DNA of 64,000 bases from Bremerella cremea (GCF_003335505.1 NZ_QPEX01000030.1:1-64000), one strand, 5' to 3'. Positions 36,607 to 45,391 are shown, counted from the first letter of the stretch. Notes: generated by a model not told the origin, from the sequence alone. Program-made: numbers and translations.

Positions 36607-37830
36607 GTGAGTTCGCCCATGCAAATCTTGATCGCCGACGACAGTGCTTTGGTTCGCGCCATGCTGCAAGATACTCTCGAAGAAGCAGGGTACGACGTGA
36701 TTGCATGTGAAGATGGCCTTCAGGCTTGGGAGGCAATCGCCCGAGGAGAATCGCGTTTGGCCGTGCTGGACTGGATGATGCCAGGTTTGAGCGGAATTGA
36801 CATTTGCCGCAAGCTGCACGACGAGCATGTGGCCAACTGGGTGTACGCAATCCTGTTGACCTCGAAGGACAAGCTCGACGACATTCTGCACGCGTTTCAA
36901 TCTGGGGCAAGTGACCACGTGTGCAAACCGTTTCGAGAAGCAGAACTGTTGGCTCGCATTAAAGTCGGCGAGAAGATGATCAACCTGCAAATGGAACTGG
37001 CTCAGTCGCAAAAGTTGGAATCGGTGGGGCAGTTAGCTGCGGGAATCGCTCACGAGATCAATACGCCTACGCAATACGTCAGTGACAACACGCGGTTTCT
37101 CAAGGATGCGTTTCAAGATATTAACAAAGTGCTCGCCCAGTATGGCACCTTCTTGGAAGCAGCACGCCAAGGGCCTATCGATGCCAGTTTGATTACCCAA
37201 TTGGAAGAGGTGATCACGCAAGCCGATATCGACTACTTGTGCCAGGAAATCCCCTTGGCAATCGACCAGTCTTTGTGCGGTGTCGAGCAAGTTGCCAAGA
37301 TCGTGCGGGCGATGAAAGATTTTTCGCATCCCGGCAACACGGCCAAAATGTTTGTCAACTTGAAAGATACGGTGGAAACAACCATCTCGGTGGCTCGAAA
37401 TGAATGGAAGTATGTTGCCAATGTCGTTACTCAATTCGACGAGTCATTGACCGAAGTCTCGTGTTTGCCAGGCGAACTGAACCAAGTGTTGTTGAACTTA
37501 ATCGTGAATGCTTCGCATGCAATCGGCGATAAGCTGGGGAGCGGTTCTGGCGAACGGGGAACGATCACCATCGGTACGCGTCGGCTCGAAGACTTCGCGG
37601 AGATCTTCGTGCAAGATACCGGCACCGGTATTCCCGAATCGGCCCGGCGACGCATCTACGATCCGTTCTTCACTACCAAAGCCGTCGGCAAAGGGACCGG
37701 TCAAGGGTTGGCCATCTCTTACTCGGTGGTGGTCGAAAAGCACGGTGGCGAGATTGATTTCGTTACGGAGGAGGGAGTCGGAACCACCTTTTTCATTCGC
37801 TTGCCGTTGCAATGTGAGGTGGCCGCATGA
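36607..37830 (+). CDS. Receiver-histidine kinase (response regulator fused to kinase)
   Basis: 407 residues from a GTG at 36607, with an ATG at 36619 as an alternative. An N-terminal receiver has Asp55 in VLDWMMPG and Lys in CKPF. A short linker leads to a HisKA helix with His149 in GIAHEINTPTQY, then an ATPase domain with NLIVNASHAIGD, DTGTGIP and GKGTGQGLAISYSVV. This order, receiver before kinase, marks kinases switched by phosphorylation from another kinase. It is soluble. It leads a three-gene group of receiver proteins on the + strand. Confidence 0.92.
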   Translation: MSSPMQILIADDSALVRAMLQDTLEEAGYDVIACEDGLQAWEAIARGESRLAVLDWMMPGLSGIDICRKLHDEHVANWVYAILLTSKDKLDDILHAFQSGASDHVCKPFREAELLARIKVGEKMINLQMELAQSQKLESVGQLAAGIAHEINTPTQYVSDNTRFLKDAFQDINKVLAQYGTFLEAARQGPIDASLITQLEEVITQADIDYLCQEIPLAIDQSLCGVEQVAKIVRAMKDFSHPGNTAKMFVNLKDTVETTISVARNEWKYVANVVTQFDESLTEVSCLPGELNQVLLNLIVNASHAIGDKLGSGSGERGTITIGTRRLEDFAEIFVQDTGTGIPESARRRIYDPFFTTKAVGKGTGQGLAISYSVVVEKHGGEIDFVTEEGVGTTFFIRLPLQCEVAA

Positions 37831-37928
37831 AATCACGAAATCCAATCGATCGCAGGGGCGAGCGTTTGCAGGTAGCGCTTAAGTCTGGGCTGCAGGATCC
37901 CGTTTGGGTACGTGTGGCCATCTCTTAG
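37827..37928 (+). CDS. Possible 33-aa peptide overlapping the kinase stop
   Basis: An ATG at 37827 overlaps the kinase TGA as ATGA and opens 33 codons rich in Arg, Val and Lys (MKSRNPIDRRGERLQVAL...). Translational coupling would be easy, but there is no family resemblance and the peptide is short. It may be chance. Confidence 0.2.
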   Translation: MKSRNPIDRRGERLQVALKSGLQDPVWVRVAIS

Positions 37929-38096
37929 CAAGCTGCCGCCAAGGGCTTGCTCGGTTCTTCCGGCCCTTTTCCTGCTTTCTTGTTGAACTTATCTCGAATC
38001 ACGTAATCCCATCATGACGAATCATTATTCGTCTGAGCTTTGGCAATCGTCTGGCAAAGCGAACCATCGTTCAGGCGTAGGAGGCTAGATAATCCC

Positions 38097-39233
38097 ATGA
38101 CAAAGATTTTGTTTGTTGACGATCAAGAGAATGTGTTGTCGGCGTTAAGAAGGATGTTGTATGGTCGACGCGACAAATGGGAAATGGAGTTCGCCAGTGG
38201 TGGCGAGGAGGCAATTCAGCGACTGGAGCAAAAGTCGTTCGATGTCGTGGTGACCGATATGCGGATGCCGGGGATCGACGGGGCAGAACTTCTGAGTCAG
38301 GCGCGAGATCGTTGGCCGGCGGTTGTGCGAATTGTTCTCTCAGGCCAATCGGAACCAGATCGTATTCTACGGTCGATGGGAGCGACGCATATTTACCTTA
38401 CGAAACCGTGCGACGCGTTGCGGCTTACATCGGTTGTTTCTCAATCGAGCATTCTCCGCAATCGCCTGCCCGATGCAGCGATAAAGCGGATTGTCTCGCA
38501 AATGGGAGCAGTGCCATGCCAGACTTCCGTCTTCGAGCAACTGGTCGAGGAACTTGCCCAGTCGTTTCCTTGTATCGATCGCTTAGGTACGTTGATCGCT
38601 ACCGATATCGGGATGACCGCTAAGATTTTGCAGTTGGTGAGTTCTTCGTTCTTTGGACAGCCGCAGCGTGTCAACTCGCCCGAGCAAGCGGCGTCGATGC
38701 TGGGCGTGACGCTATTGCGCGAGCTGGTGTTGTCAGGCAATATCTTTCAACCTGTCGATTTGTCGACGATTGAAGGGTTTTCGTTAGAAGAACTGAATCG
38801 CCATAGTCGCGAGGTCGCCGAATGTGCGCGGATGATCGCCCAATTGGAAACGTCCGATCAACGCATTGTCGACGACGCCTGGCTGGCCGGCATGTTGCAT
38901 GACATCGGAAAGATTGTGTTGGCTTGTGCGATGCCAAGCTCGTATCAAGAGGCGGTGCGACTTGCCGAGCAAGAAGGCATGAGCTTGTGGGCAGCTGAAC
39001 GGGAAGTCTTTGGCACCAGTCACGCCGAGGTGGGGAGCTATCTTTTAAGTTTGTGGGGACTGCCGACACCCATTTGCGAAGCTGTCGGTACGTTTCGATC
39101 GCATCGAAGTTACGAAGTCGGTAGCAATTTTCTGCCAGTCACGGCTGTGCATGTGGCAAATGTGCTGCGGCGCAAGAAACTGGTTCCGCAAGAAATTACC
39201 AAACCGATGTTGGCATCGTTCTTCAGGTATTAA
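38097..39233 (+). CDS. Response regulator with HDOD output domain
   Basis: About 378 residues from the ATG at 38097, where the receiver begins (MTKILFVDDQEN). The phosphoacceptor is Asp54 in VVTDMRMPG. The HDOD domain spans about residues 145-345, with FPCIDRLGTLIATDIGMTAK and LVSSSFFGQP. The histidine-rich core is partly kept (AGMLHDIGKIVL near residue 265), so it retains an HD pair that many HDOD domains lack. HDOD proteins are mostly non-catalytic signalling modules. It sits between the receiver-kinase and the degenerate HD-GYP regulator. Confidence 0.88.
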   Translation: MTKILFVDDQENVLSALRRMLYGRRDKWEMEFASGGEEAIQRLEQKSFDVVVTDMRMPGIDGAELLSQARDRWPAVVRIVLSGQSEPDRILRSMGATHIYLTKPCDALRLTSVVSQSSILRNRLPDAAIKRIVSQMGAVPCQTSVFEQLVEELAQSFPCIDRLGTLIATDIGMTAKILQLVSSSFFGQPQRVNSPEQAASMLGVTLLRELVLSGNIFQPVDLSTIEGFSLEELNRHSREVAECARMIAQLETSDQRIVDDAWLAGMLHDIGKIVLACAMPSSYQEAVRLAEQEGMSLWAAEREVFGTSHAEVGSYLLSLWGLPTPICEAVGTFRSHRSYEVGSNFLPVTAVHVANVLRRKKLVPQEITKPMLASFFRY

Positions 39234-39295
39234 CAGCAAGATGGTCTCAATGCGGTGCGAGGGTGATCCTTCTAATCTTCCCCATGGGTAAGCCA

Positions 39296-40456
39296 ATGAT
39301 CAAACGAGTTCTCCTGGTCGATGACGAACCGAATATCTTGAACGGCTACAAGCGACACTTACGCAAACAGTTTGATGTGGAAGTGGCCGAAGGAGGAGGT
39401 CAAGCCATTGAGCGTTTAGAGTCGGATGAAGCTTACGCCGTGGTGGTCTCGGATATGCAGATGCCAGAAGTCAGCGGGATTCAAGTGTTGTCGCACGCGG
39501 CCAAGCGTCATCCCGATACGGTTCGCGTGATGCTAACCGGAAATGCCGATCAGCACACGGCCGTTGTGGCGGTGAACGAGGGGCACATTTTTCGGTTTCT
39601 CAACAAGCCTTGCCAGCCTGATCTGCTGGCTAAAACGCTTGAGGATGGCTTGCGGCATTATCAACTATTACGGGCCGAGCATACGTTGCTATCTAAAACA
39701 CTAGGAGGCAGCGTGAGCTTGATGACGGAGGTGCTTTCGCTGGTGAATCCGATCGCGTTTGGCAGTTCCTCGCGCATACGGCATTTAACTCGCCAGATAT
39801 GTGCACGACTTTCGATTCCTAATGCCTGGGAAGTTGAAATCGCTGCGATGCTGTCGAAGATCGGCTGTGTTTCCGTTCCCAATACGATCCTAGAAAAGTG
39901 GTACGGTGCGAAACCGTTAACCGCAGAAGAACAGCACATGGTCGACACGCATCCCGCTGTGGGGGCCAGCTTGGTGCGGAAGATTCCTCGATTGAATGGT
40001 GTGGCCAAAATTATCGAATTACAAAATCGCCGCTTGGATCAGCCTGCCCGCAAAGAAGAATGCCCTGACGAAGAGATTCCCTTAGGGGCAAAGGTGCTGA
40101 AGGTGTTGGTCGATTACGACAAATTGATCTCCACCACGTCGGCACAGCACGTGATCGAAGTGCTCGCCAATCAACGCAAGACATGGTACGACCCGCAGGT
40201 GGTCAATGCCTTGAAGGCTGTCTTGCAGGAAAGCGAAGTGTTAAGGGCGATCACGATCGCCGAATTGAAACTCGGAATGCTCTTCGATCAAGATGTGAAG
40301 ACGAGTGATGGAAGCATCTTGGTCACTCGCGGGCAAGAAGTGAACGAATCGATCATCAAGCGTTTGCAGAACTTCGATCGCTCGCAAGGCGTGCAGCAAC
40401 CCATTGCGGTGCGCGAACTGACCGGCGAACCGGTGCCAGAGCCAGCGATCGCGTAG
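39296..40456 (+). CDS. Response regulator with degenerate HD-GYP-like domain
   Basis: About 386 residues from the ATG at 39296, where the receiver starts (MIKRVLLVDDEPN). The phosphoacceptor is Asp53 in VSDMQMPEVS. A domain with HD-GYP spacing follows, but HD is replaced by SK in AAMLSKIGCVSVP (187-188), the first His is Ser, and the HHE and GYP motifs are missing. Only the HP motif (THPAVGASLV, His219) survives. Hydrolysis of c-di-GMP is therefore unlikely, and binding or scaffolding is more plausible. ATG 39284 and GTG 39263 are alternative starts. It overlaps nothing and ends eight bases before ada. Confidence 0.85.
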   Translation: MIKRVLLVDDEPNILNGYKRHLRKQFDVEVAEGGGQAIERLESDEAYAVVVSDMQMPEVSGIQVLSHAAKRHPDTVRVMLTGNADQHTAVVAVNEGHIFRFLNKPCQPDLLAKTLEDGLRHYQLLRAEHTLLSKTLGGSVSLMTEVLSLVNPIAFGSSSRIRHLTRQICARLSIPNAWEVEIAAMLSKIGCVSVPNTILEKWYGAKPLTAEEQHMVDTHPAVGASLVRKIPRLNGVAKIIELQNRRLDQPARKEECPDEEIPLGAKVLKVLVDYDKLISTTSAQHVIEVLANQRKTWYDPQVVNALKAVLQESEVLRAITIAELKLGMLFDQDVKTSDGSILVTRGQEVNESIIKRLQNFDRSQGVQQPIAVRELTGEPVPEPAIA

Positions 40457-40464
40457 CGGGAAAG

Positions 40465-41559
40465 CTATACGGTTGGCAACTTGAGTTGACGCTGTTGAGC
40501 GGGTAAGAGGTTCTCGCGTTCCCAATTCAAGAGCCACTTTTTTCGCCACAAGCCACCAGCGTAGCCACATAAATGGCCATCGCTGCGAATCACACGATGG
40601 CAAGGGACAATAATGGCAAAACGATTGTCTCCGTTGGTGCGTCCCACGGCACGCGATGCCGTGGGCTTGCCAAGACGATTGGCCAGTTGCTGGTACGAAT
40701 GGGTTTCGCCATAGGGAATCGCGAGAAGCTGATTCCAGACCGCCGTTTGAAAAGGTGTGCCTGCGAGCCGTAAGGGAAGGTCGAACTGGGTACGTTCGCC
40801 AGAGAAGTACTGCTGAATTTGCCGATCGGTCTCGCTCAAGACGGCATGCTTACCAATTAGAATCGGCTGGGCGAACAGCTTGTTGATTCGTTGAAACTGC
40901 TTGGCCAGCATTTTACGATCTGCGAATTCCAAGAGGCAAAGCCCTTTCTCGCCCCCAGCGGCCAGCATCGGGCCAAGTGGCGTCAGAATCCGTTGGACCA
41001 GAATCGGTTCGATTTGCCTTGCTGCTGTCGGTACCGTCCCCAGCCACCTCTTCAGGCTCTCACGAAAACCACTCAACGATTCGTAGCCGTTTTCGTACGC
41101 TGCCGAAGTGACATCGCTACCGGCTTGCAGTTGGTCGACCGCCAAGCCAATGCGTTGCGTCCGTACGTAGGCGTGAAAGGTCATTTGATAATGGGCTTGA
41201 AACCAGCGGCGAACGCGACTGGGAGACAGGCCGAGCGAATCTAAATCGGCGTTGGTCCACCGGCGGTTGGGCTCGGCATTGATCAATGCAAATAAATTGG
41301 CCAGCCAAGCGGGAACCGAGCCTGCAAGTTCCAGCGGACGACAACGCCGGCAGGCACGATACCCGGCCGCCAACGCTTCGGCGGCGGTGGCGAAGAATTC
41401 GACATTTTCCCGTTTGGGTGTTTTCGCTTTGCAGCCAGGGCGGCAGAAGATTCCGGTCGTCTTCACGGCCACCACGAAAACTCCTTCCAGGCGAACATCG
41501 CGCTGGACGATGGCCTGGTACATCTGTTGTTCGGTCGGCAAAGTGGTGAGTGCGTTCAT
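40465..41559 (-). CDS. ada: Ada: methylphosphotriester sensor/regulator fused to O6-alkylguanine transferase
   Basis: 364 residues, the full three-part Ada layout. A zinc N-terminal domain has FCRPGCKAK and YRACRRC, giving four Cys ligands of which one accepts methyl from phosphotriesters. An AraC-type HTH lies near residues 95-180, and the C-terminal transferase has IVPCHRVIRSDG with the acceptor Cys. Ada repairs alkylated DNA and, once methylated, activates the adaptive response. No partner alkylation gene lies alongside. Confidence 0.95.
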   Translation of the reverse strand: MNALTTLPTEQQMYQAIVQRDVRLEGVFVVAVKTTGIFCRPGCKAKTPKRENVEFFATAAEALAAGYRACRRCRPLELAGSVPAWLANLFALINAEPNRRWTNADLDSLGLSPSRVRRWFQAHYQMTFHAYVRTQRIGLAVDQLQAGSDVTSAAYENGYESLSGFRESLKRWLGTVPTAARQIEPILVQRILTPLGPMLAAGGEKGLCLLEFADRKMLAKQFQRINKLFAQPILIGKHAVLSETDRQIQQYFSGERTQFDLPLRLAGTPFQTAVWNQLLAIPYGETHSYQQLANRLGKPTASRAVGRTNGDNRFAIIVPCHRVIRSDGHLCGYAGGLWRKKWLLNWERENLLPAQQRQLKLPTV

Positions 41560-41628
41560 GCCACCAATTTAGGAACGCAGGCGTTTGCTGGCGACCGAAA
41601 ACGGAACAAGGAATTCAGTTTTCCTCAA

Positions 41629-42237
41629 TCAATTCAAAATCGTTTTCGTTTGAGCCACCAACTGCGAAATGGCTTCCTGGGAAAGGTCACCTTGAATCGG
41701 CTGGTTGACCTTGATTCCCTCTTTGTTCCACATCATCACTTGTACCTTGGCAGACGGTGACAACGTGTAGCCAGCGGGGCCTTCCGGGTTGTGGTAGACC
41801 GTGAGGGGCGTATTGCGAATATCTTGTGTGGCTTGGATTCGCTTTAGCTCTGGCTCGACCTTTGCCGTGTCTTTATCTAGTACGACCATAAACGCGGATA
41901 GCTTCTGATCTGCGTGTTCGCCTACTTCCTGGTCGATTTTCTGAACCAAGTGCGTGACCGAATCGTCGACCTCGCGGGTGAAAATTACGACGGTTGGGCG
42001 TCCGCTATAGCGGCAGCGATAGCAAAGCGATTCGCCAGCCGCCGGGCCGGTGATATCTTCCACGTCAAACGCTGCTGGCTGTTCTCCGAGGTGCATCGAG
42101 ACGAAATGAGGCAGCGGCGAAGTCGACTGGCTGGGGGCTTGAACGGCGTTGTTGGGCGGGGGTGAGGAAGCCTGGCCGCAACCGATGGCAAGTGTCGTAC
42201 TAAGCAGCAACGCAAACGTAAGTGGCTGAGGTCGCAT
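41629..42237 (-). CDS. Lipoprotein with thioredoxin-like domain, unknown function
   Basis: 202 residues. The N-terminus is a lipoprotein signal with lipobox LAIGCG (Cys20), followed by a Pro/Ser-rich linker. The rest resembles a thioredoxin-like fold, with LCYRCRYSGRPTVVIFTREV and VVLDKDT and an alternating strand-helix pattern, but the CYRC pair is not a normal CXXC followed by Pro. Redox activity is unproven. It is likely anchored to a membrane facing the periplasm and is not clearly in an operon with ada, whose start lies 70 bases downstream. Confidence 0.7.
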   Translation of the reverse strand: MRPQPLTFALLLSTTLAIGCGQASSPPPNNAVQAPSQSTSPLPHFVSMHLGEQPAAFDVEDITGPAAGESLCYRCRYSGRPTVVIFTREVDDSVTHLVQKIDQEVGEHADQKLSAFMVVLDKDTAKVEPELKRIQATQDIRNTPLTVYHNPEGPAGYTLSPSAKVQVMMWNKEGIKVNQPIQGDLSQEAISQLVAQTKTILN

Positions 42238-42536
42238 GAGATACCTCCGATCAAATCAGAAACCGGACTGGCTAAGGATGAGGCCCTGGTCTTCGTGAAC
42301 AGGGCTAAAGTGCCAGACGGATGGCGAGTTGGTGACGCTCCTTCGTCCCGAACACTTCAACTTGCATTATAACCCCGTCTACGAATTTGCTAGATCTTGC
42401 CAGCACATGCATCTCGCTATTTTTCTATTCGATCCGCACAATCGACAAATATTTTGCGATTTCGTGACGACATCTATTTCTAGGCAGGGCCTTGGCAAGG
42501 CTTAAGCTACAAAACGCTAGCAGTGTACAGGCAATC

Positions 42537-42932
42537 ATGGGCGACGAAACAATCCAACTCTCCTCACAATTCGAGGCATGGGCGAACCTGGTATTGGCTT
42601 GGGTCGGCTTCGGCACGCTGACCGGTTTGTTAGCCAAGGCGATCATGCCAGGACGCGACCCCGGCGGGCCAATTGCTACTCTGGCAATGGGAATAGGCGG
42701 CTCGGTGATTGGCTGCGGGCTGCTCTCGTTGCTGTTTAAGGGGTATCGGGTCTCACCTTTGAGTGCGATGGGGTTTGCCGTGGCGGTCGGCGGAGCCTTT
42801 TTGATCTTGTTTTTCTATCGCTTGCTTTCCGGTCAGGTCGTCGACGAAAGTCTGCCGCCAGCTCCACGCCGGATGCGGTTGTACTCTTCGCGCCGCCGAA
42901 CATCGCATCGCGAACCTGTCGATCGCTATTAA
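42537..42932 (+). CDS. GlsB/YeaQ/YmgE-type membrane protein
   Basis: About 131 residues from the ATG at 42537; the upstream codon at 42492 lacks hydrophobic or family sequence. Three hydrophobic segments follow an amphipathic start: WANLVLAWVGFGTLTGLLA, TLAMGIGGSVIGCGLLSLLF and AMGFAVAVGGAFLILFFY. The tail is Arg-rich (RRMRLYSSRRRTSHRE). The AKAIMPGRDPGG segment between TM1 and TM2 is typical of the transglycosylase-associated GlsB family, small stress-related membrane proteins. Its molecular role is not well established. Confidence 0.85.
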   Translation: MGDETIQLSSQFEAWANLVLAWVGFGTLTGLLAKAIMPGRDPGGPIATLAMGIGGSVIGCGLLSLLFKGYRVSPLSAMGFAVAVGGAFLILFFYRLLSGQVVDESLPPAPRRMRLYSSRRRTSHREPVDRY

Positions 42933-42956
42933 CGATCGCGGTTCTTGCAGCGCATG

Positions 42957-42990
42957 AAAAAAGCCGACCCCAAAAAACTGGGCCGGCTTT
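42957..42990 (-). terminator. Intrinsic terminator downstream of glnB
   Basis: AAAGCCGACCC/GGGCCGGCTTT forms an 11-bp stem with one mismatch and a 9-base loop. Read on the minus strand it ends in six T. It lies about 70 bases past the glnB stop and could also serve the + strand GlsB-like gene. Confidence 0.75.
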
Positions 42991-43063
42991 CAAGAGAGAG
43001 AGTGACTTTGTGCGCTGGGTCACGTCGGCTATCTCAACGAGCAACGTTGCTTTGAACGCCTGC

Positions 43064-43459
<396 letters not shown>

Positions 43460-43473
43460 CTACTTAGCGGAGT

Positions 43474-43505
43474 CATGCACCAAACAAGCGGAGAGCGTGT
43501 GCATG
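43474..43505. repeat. Inverted repeat in glnB leader
   Basis: CATGCAC (43474-43480) and GTGCATG (43499-43505), extended by one pair on each side, form an 8-bp inverted repeat with a 16-18 base spacer, between the candidate sigma-54 promoter and the glnB start. It could be a regulator site or an RNA hairpin. Confidence 0.45.
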
Positions 43506-43545
43506 ATGCGTCAACGACCTTTCATGTCCGTTGTCCCGCATCGTT

Positions 43546-43561
43546 TGCAACCGTTATGCCA
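43546..43561 (-). promoter_or_regulatory. Sigma-54-type -24/-12 promoter of glnB
   Basis: Read on the minus strand the site is TGGCATAACGGTTGCA. GG and GC are exactly 10 bases apart, and both TGGCA and TTGCA match the sigma-54 consensus (TGGCAC-N5-TTGCW). The start site would be about 12 bases downstream, giving a leader of around 130 bases to glnB. P-II genes are classical sigma-54 targets in Proteobacteria, which supports the call. Confidence 0.6.
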
Positions 43562-43744
43562 ATCGAAAGATTGAAGGTTGGCGGTATGGCGTAACCATTT
43601 GTTCTGTAATTGGTTACGTCGATTGAACTTTTCTGGATTCTTCACGCGGTATCGAGGGCGTGCGTGACAAAGCAGCAAAAAAAGGGGCACCTGCTTAAGA
43701 TGCTGACAGGAAAAAGTTTTCGTTTCTCTCGGTAGGCGCAAAAA

Positions 43745-43787
43745 AATAGCCGAGGTTAAGGAGGCAAAACCTCCTCAACCTCGACTA
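43745..43787 (-). terminator. Strong intrinsic terminator with no annotated gene upstream
   Basis: CGAGGTTAAGGAGG (43751-43764) pairs with CCTCCTCAACCTCG (43770-43783) with one mismatch, around a CAAAA loop, and weaker pairing extends to 43747-43787. Read on the minus strand it is followed by a seven-T run. Nothing recognised precedes it on that strand, so it implies an unannotated transcript. Confidence 0.75.
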
Positions 43788-43955
43788 CCGTTCGTGGCAG
43801 CCCCACTGCACACGAACAACACCCCATCATGCTTCCACACTGTACGGAGAAAATGGTTTCCCATTTTTTTGTTCGGTTGGGAAAGCGAAGCACTTCAAGT
43901 TTGGCTTCCCTGCGACTCGCAGAGGAACTTGTTTCAGCGTCTTTTCGCTTTCGCC
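43788..43955 (-). ncRNA. Candidate small RNA or mini-mRNA upstream of glnB
   Basis: A sigma-54-like promoter at 43966-43981 and a strong terminator at 43745-43787, both on the minus strand, delimit a transcript of about 200 nt. Inside is a 24-codon frame ending MMGCCSCAVGLPRTVVEVEE-VLPP, whose stop lies in the terminator stem, with a poorly spaced GGAAG site. A GTG further upstream in the same frame would give about 44 residues. RNA function and peptide function are both possible. Confidence 0.35.
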
Positions 43956-43965
43956 CTACATTAGA

Positions 43966-43981
43966 TGCATTCGGTGTGCCA
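43966..43981 (-). promoter_or_regulatory. Second sigma-54-type -24/-12 element
   Basis: Read on the minus strand the site is TGGCACACCGAATGCA: a perfect TGGCAC at -24 and TGC at -12 with GG and GC 10 bases apart. It faces the same way as the glnB promoter, about 420 bases further upstream, and leads to the candidate RNA and its terminator. Confidence 0.45.
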
Positions 43982-44040
43982 ATTGCGCAGAAACCGGAAA
44001 AAAGGTTGCCAAATTGGCCTTTTCCCCGGAAATAGAGCAC

Positions 44041-44315
44041 TTTCTGACAATACGTTTTTTTGAGGGCCCCTGATCCTCGAACCGATCAGTGCCTAAAATA
44101 ATCGCAGGTGCTGCCTCCTAAGGCAGTGGTGCCCATCCTAGTGAGCGGAATGCAACGTTTCTGCTGCCCGATGTGAGTCAGGGACGCCTGCGGCGAGAGG
44201 CAAATCTTGTTTCCTTTCGGTGCCTGAGGGCATCCAAAGCCAAGTTGCGTTGCTTGTTGGGGGCAACCAATCTTTAAATTTAGAAGATCCAAAATATTCA
44301 ACCTCCGAGAACTTC
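44041..44315. other. Structured intergenic region, unidentified
   Basis: About 275 bases before the thioredoxin-like gene. Hairpins TGATC/GATCA (44071-44088) and CTGCC/GGCAG (44111-44126), and a GCCTGCGGCG stretch near 44190 reminiscent of part of bacterial 6S RNA, suggest an RNA gene. I could not complete a 6S fold by eye, so it is not called. Confidence 0.25.
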
Positions 44316-44897
44316 ATGTCGATTGCTTGGTCTGAAATCTATGCCTCCGGTTTGGGTTACGATAAATACCTTGCCCGCTATGGAAAAGAAAACCAGCAGC
44401 AGCGGTGGGAGGCCAAACGCAGCACGCTGTCGCTGAGCCCGGCCCAGAAAACCTTGCTGGAGGGGTTCACCCGCAAAATGCACGTCCTGTGCATGGCTGG
44501 CGCCTGGTGCGGCGATTGTGTCGATCAGTGCCCCATGTTTGCCATACTGGAAGAGGCGTCGCCGAATATCGAAGTTCGTTTTGTGGATCGAGACGACTGC
44601 GATGCGGAATTTAAAGAATGGGTGATGGTCTGCGGGGGAAATCGTGTTCCGGTATGCGTTTTTCTCAACGAAGACTTCCAACCTACCGGTATGTACGGTG
44701 ATCGGACTGTGGCCAAGTATCGCAACATGGTCGAGAACTTAACCGGAGCGGCTTGTAGCACGGGGATTTCGCTAGGGACCGAAGCGCAAATGGATTCGCT
44801 TACGACCAGCGTCCTGGCGGAATGGATCGAGCAATTTGAGAGAAATCAATGGATCATGCGCACCTCGACCCGCCTCCGCGAGAAGCATGGCGACTAA
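44316..44897 (+). CDS. Thioredoxin-family protein (Thioredoxin_9-like)
   Basis: About 193 residues from the ATG at 44316 (MSIAWSEIYASGL). A redox motif WCGDC sits in MAGAWCGDCVDQCPMF near residue 78, with a further Cys five residues on. A cis-Pro equivalent lies in GGNRVPVCVF. The N-terminal 65 residues are a helical extension typical of the Thioredoxin_9 group. It has no signal peptide and so is probably cytoplasmic. It may reduce or transfer thiols for the SufE-type Fe-S gene 53 bases downstream, but that link is inferred from order only. Confidence 0.82.
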   Translation: MSIAWSEIYASGLGYDKYLARYGKENQQQRWEAKRSTLSLSPAQKTLLEGFTRKMHVLCMAGAWCGDCVDQCPMFAILEEASPNIEVRFVDRDDCDAEFKEWVMVCGGNRVPVCVFLNEDFQPTGMYGDRTVAKYRNMVENLTGAACSTGISLGTEAQMDSLTTSVLAEWIEQFERNQWIMRTSTRLREKHGD

Positions 44898-44950
44898 AAT
44901 AGTGTCATCGTTACCGCCAGAAACCTATTGAGCCCACCAAGAGAATAACG

Positions 44951-45382
44951 TTGAAAGAACCGCCTGCCCTAACACCAGAAGAACTGATTGACGACTTCGA
45001 GTTCATGGAGACGAAGGAGGAGCGTCTGAAGCTGATCGTCGAGCTCGGACGCGAGCTCCCCGAGTTTCCCGATGAGTTCCGCCTCGATGAGTTCAAAGTG
45101 CAAGGCTGCCAAAGCCAGGTTTGGCTGGTCCCTCAGATTGTCGAGGAAGGGGATACGAAACGCATCCTCTTTCAGGCCGACAGCGATGCCCATATTGTGA
45201 AAGGGCTGGTCGGGATCTTGGTAATGTTGCTCTCGGGCAAAACCCCGCAAGAGATTCTCGATTTCGACTTGCGGGGGCTGTTCGATCGGTTAAAGCTCGA
45301 AAAGCACTTGGTGCCGGCTCGCTCGAATGGTTTACATTCGATGGTCCGCCGCATCACAGAGATTGCTACCCACGCTCAGTAG
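44951..45382 (+). CDS. sufE: SufE-family Fe-S assembly sulfur acceptor
   Basis: 143 residues with a TTG start at 44951. The SufE active Cys lies in VQGCQSQVWLV (Cys53), and the remaining blocks (DADAHIVKGL-like SDAHIVKGLVGILVMLLSG, then EILDFDLRGLFDRLKL) match SufE. SufE takes persulfide from the cysteine desulfurase SufS and passes it to SufB for Fe-S clusters. No suf operon is visible here, so this copy is detached from sufBCDS. Confidence 0.92.
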   Translation: MKEPPALTPEELIDDFEFMETKEERLKLIVELGRELPEFPDEFRLDEFKVQGCQSQVWLVPQIVEEGDTKRILFQADSDAHIVKGLVGILVMLLSGKTPQEILDFDLRGLFDRLKLEKHLVPARSNGLHSMVRRITEIATHAQ

Positions 45383-45391
45383 TCAAAAGAT

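Noticed and set aside
36232..37011. 259-codon minus frame across the receiver-kinase start
   Set aside because: Overlaps the receiver domain with clear motifs on the + strand and has no family features of its own.
43756..44040. 94-codon minus frame
   Set aside because: It starts upstream of the candidate promoter and has no domain; only its last 24-44 codons are considered, as part of the small transcript.
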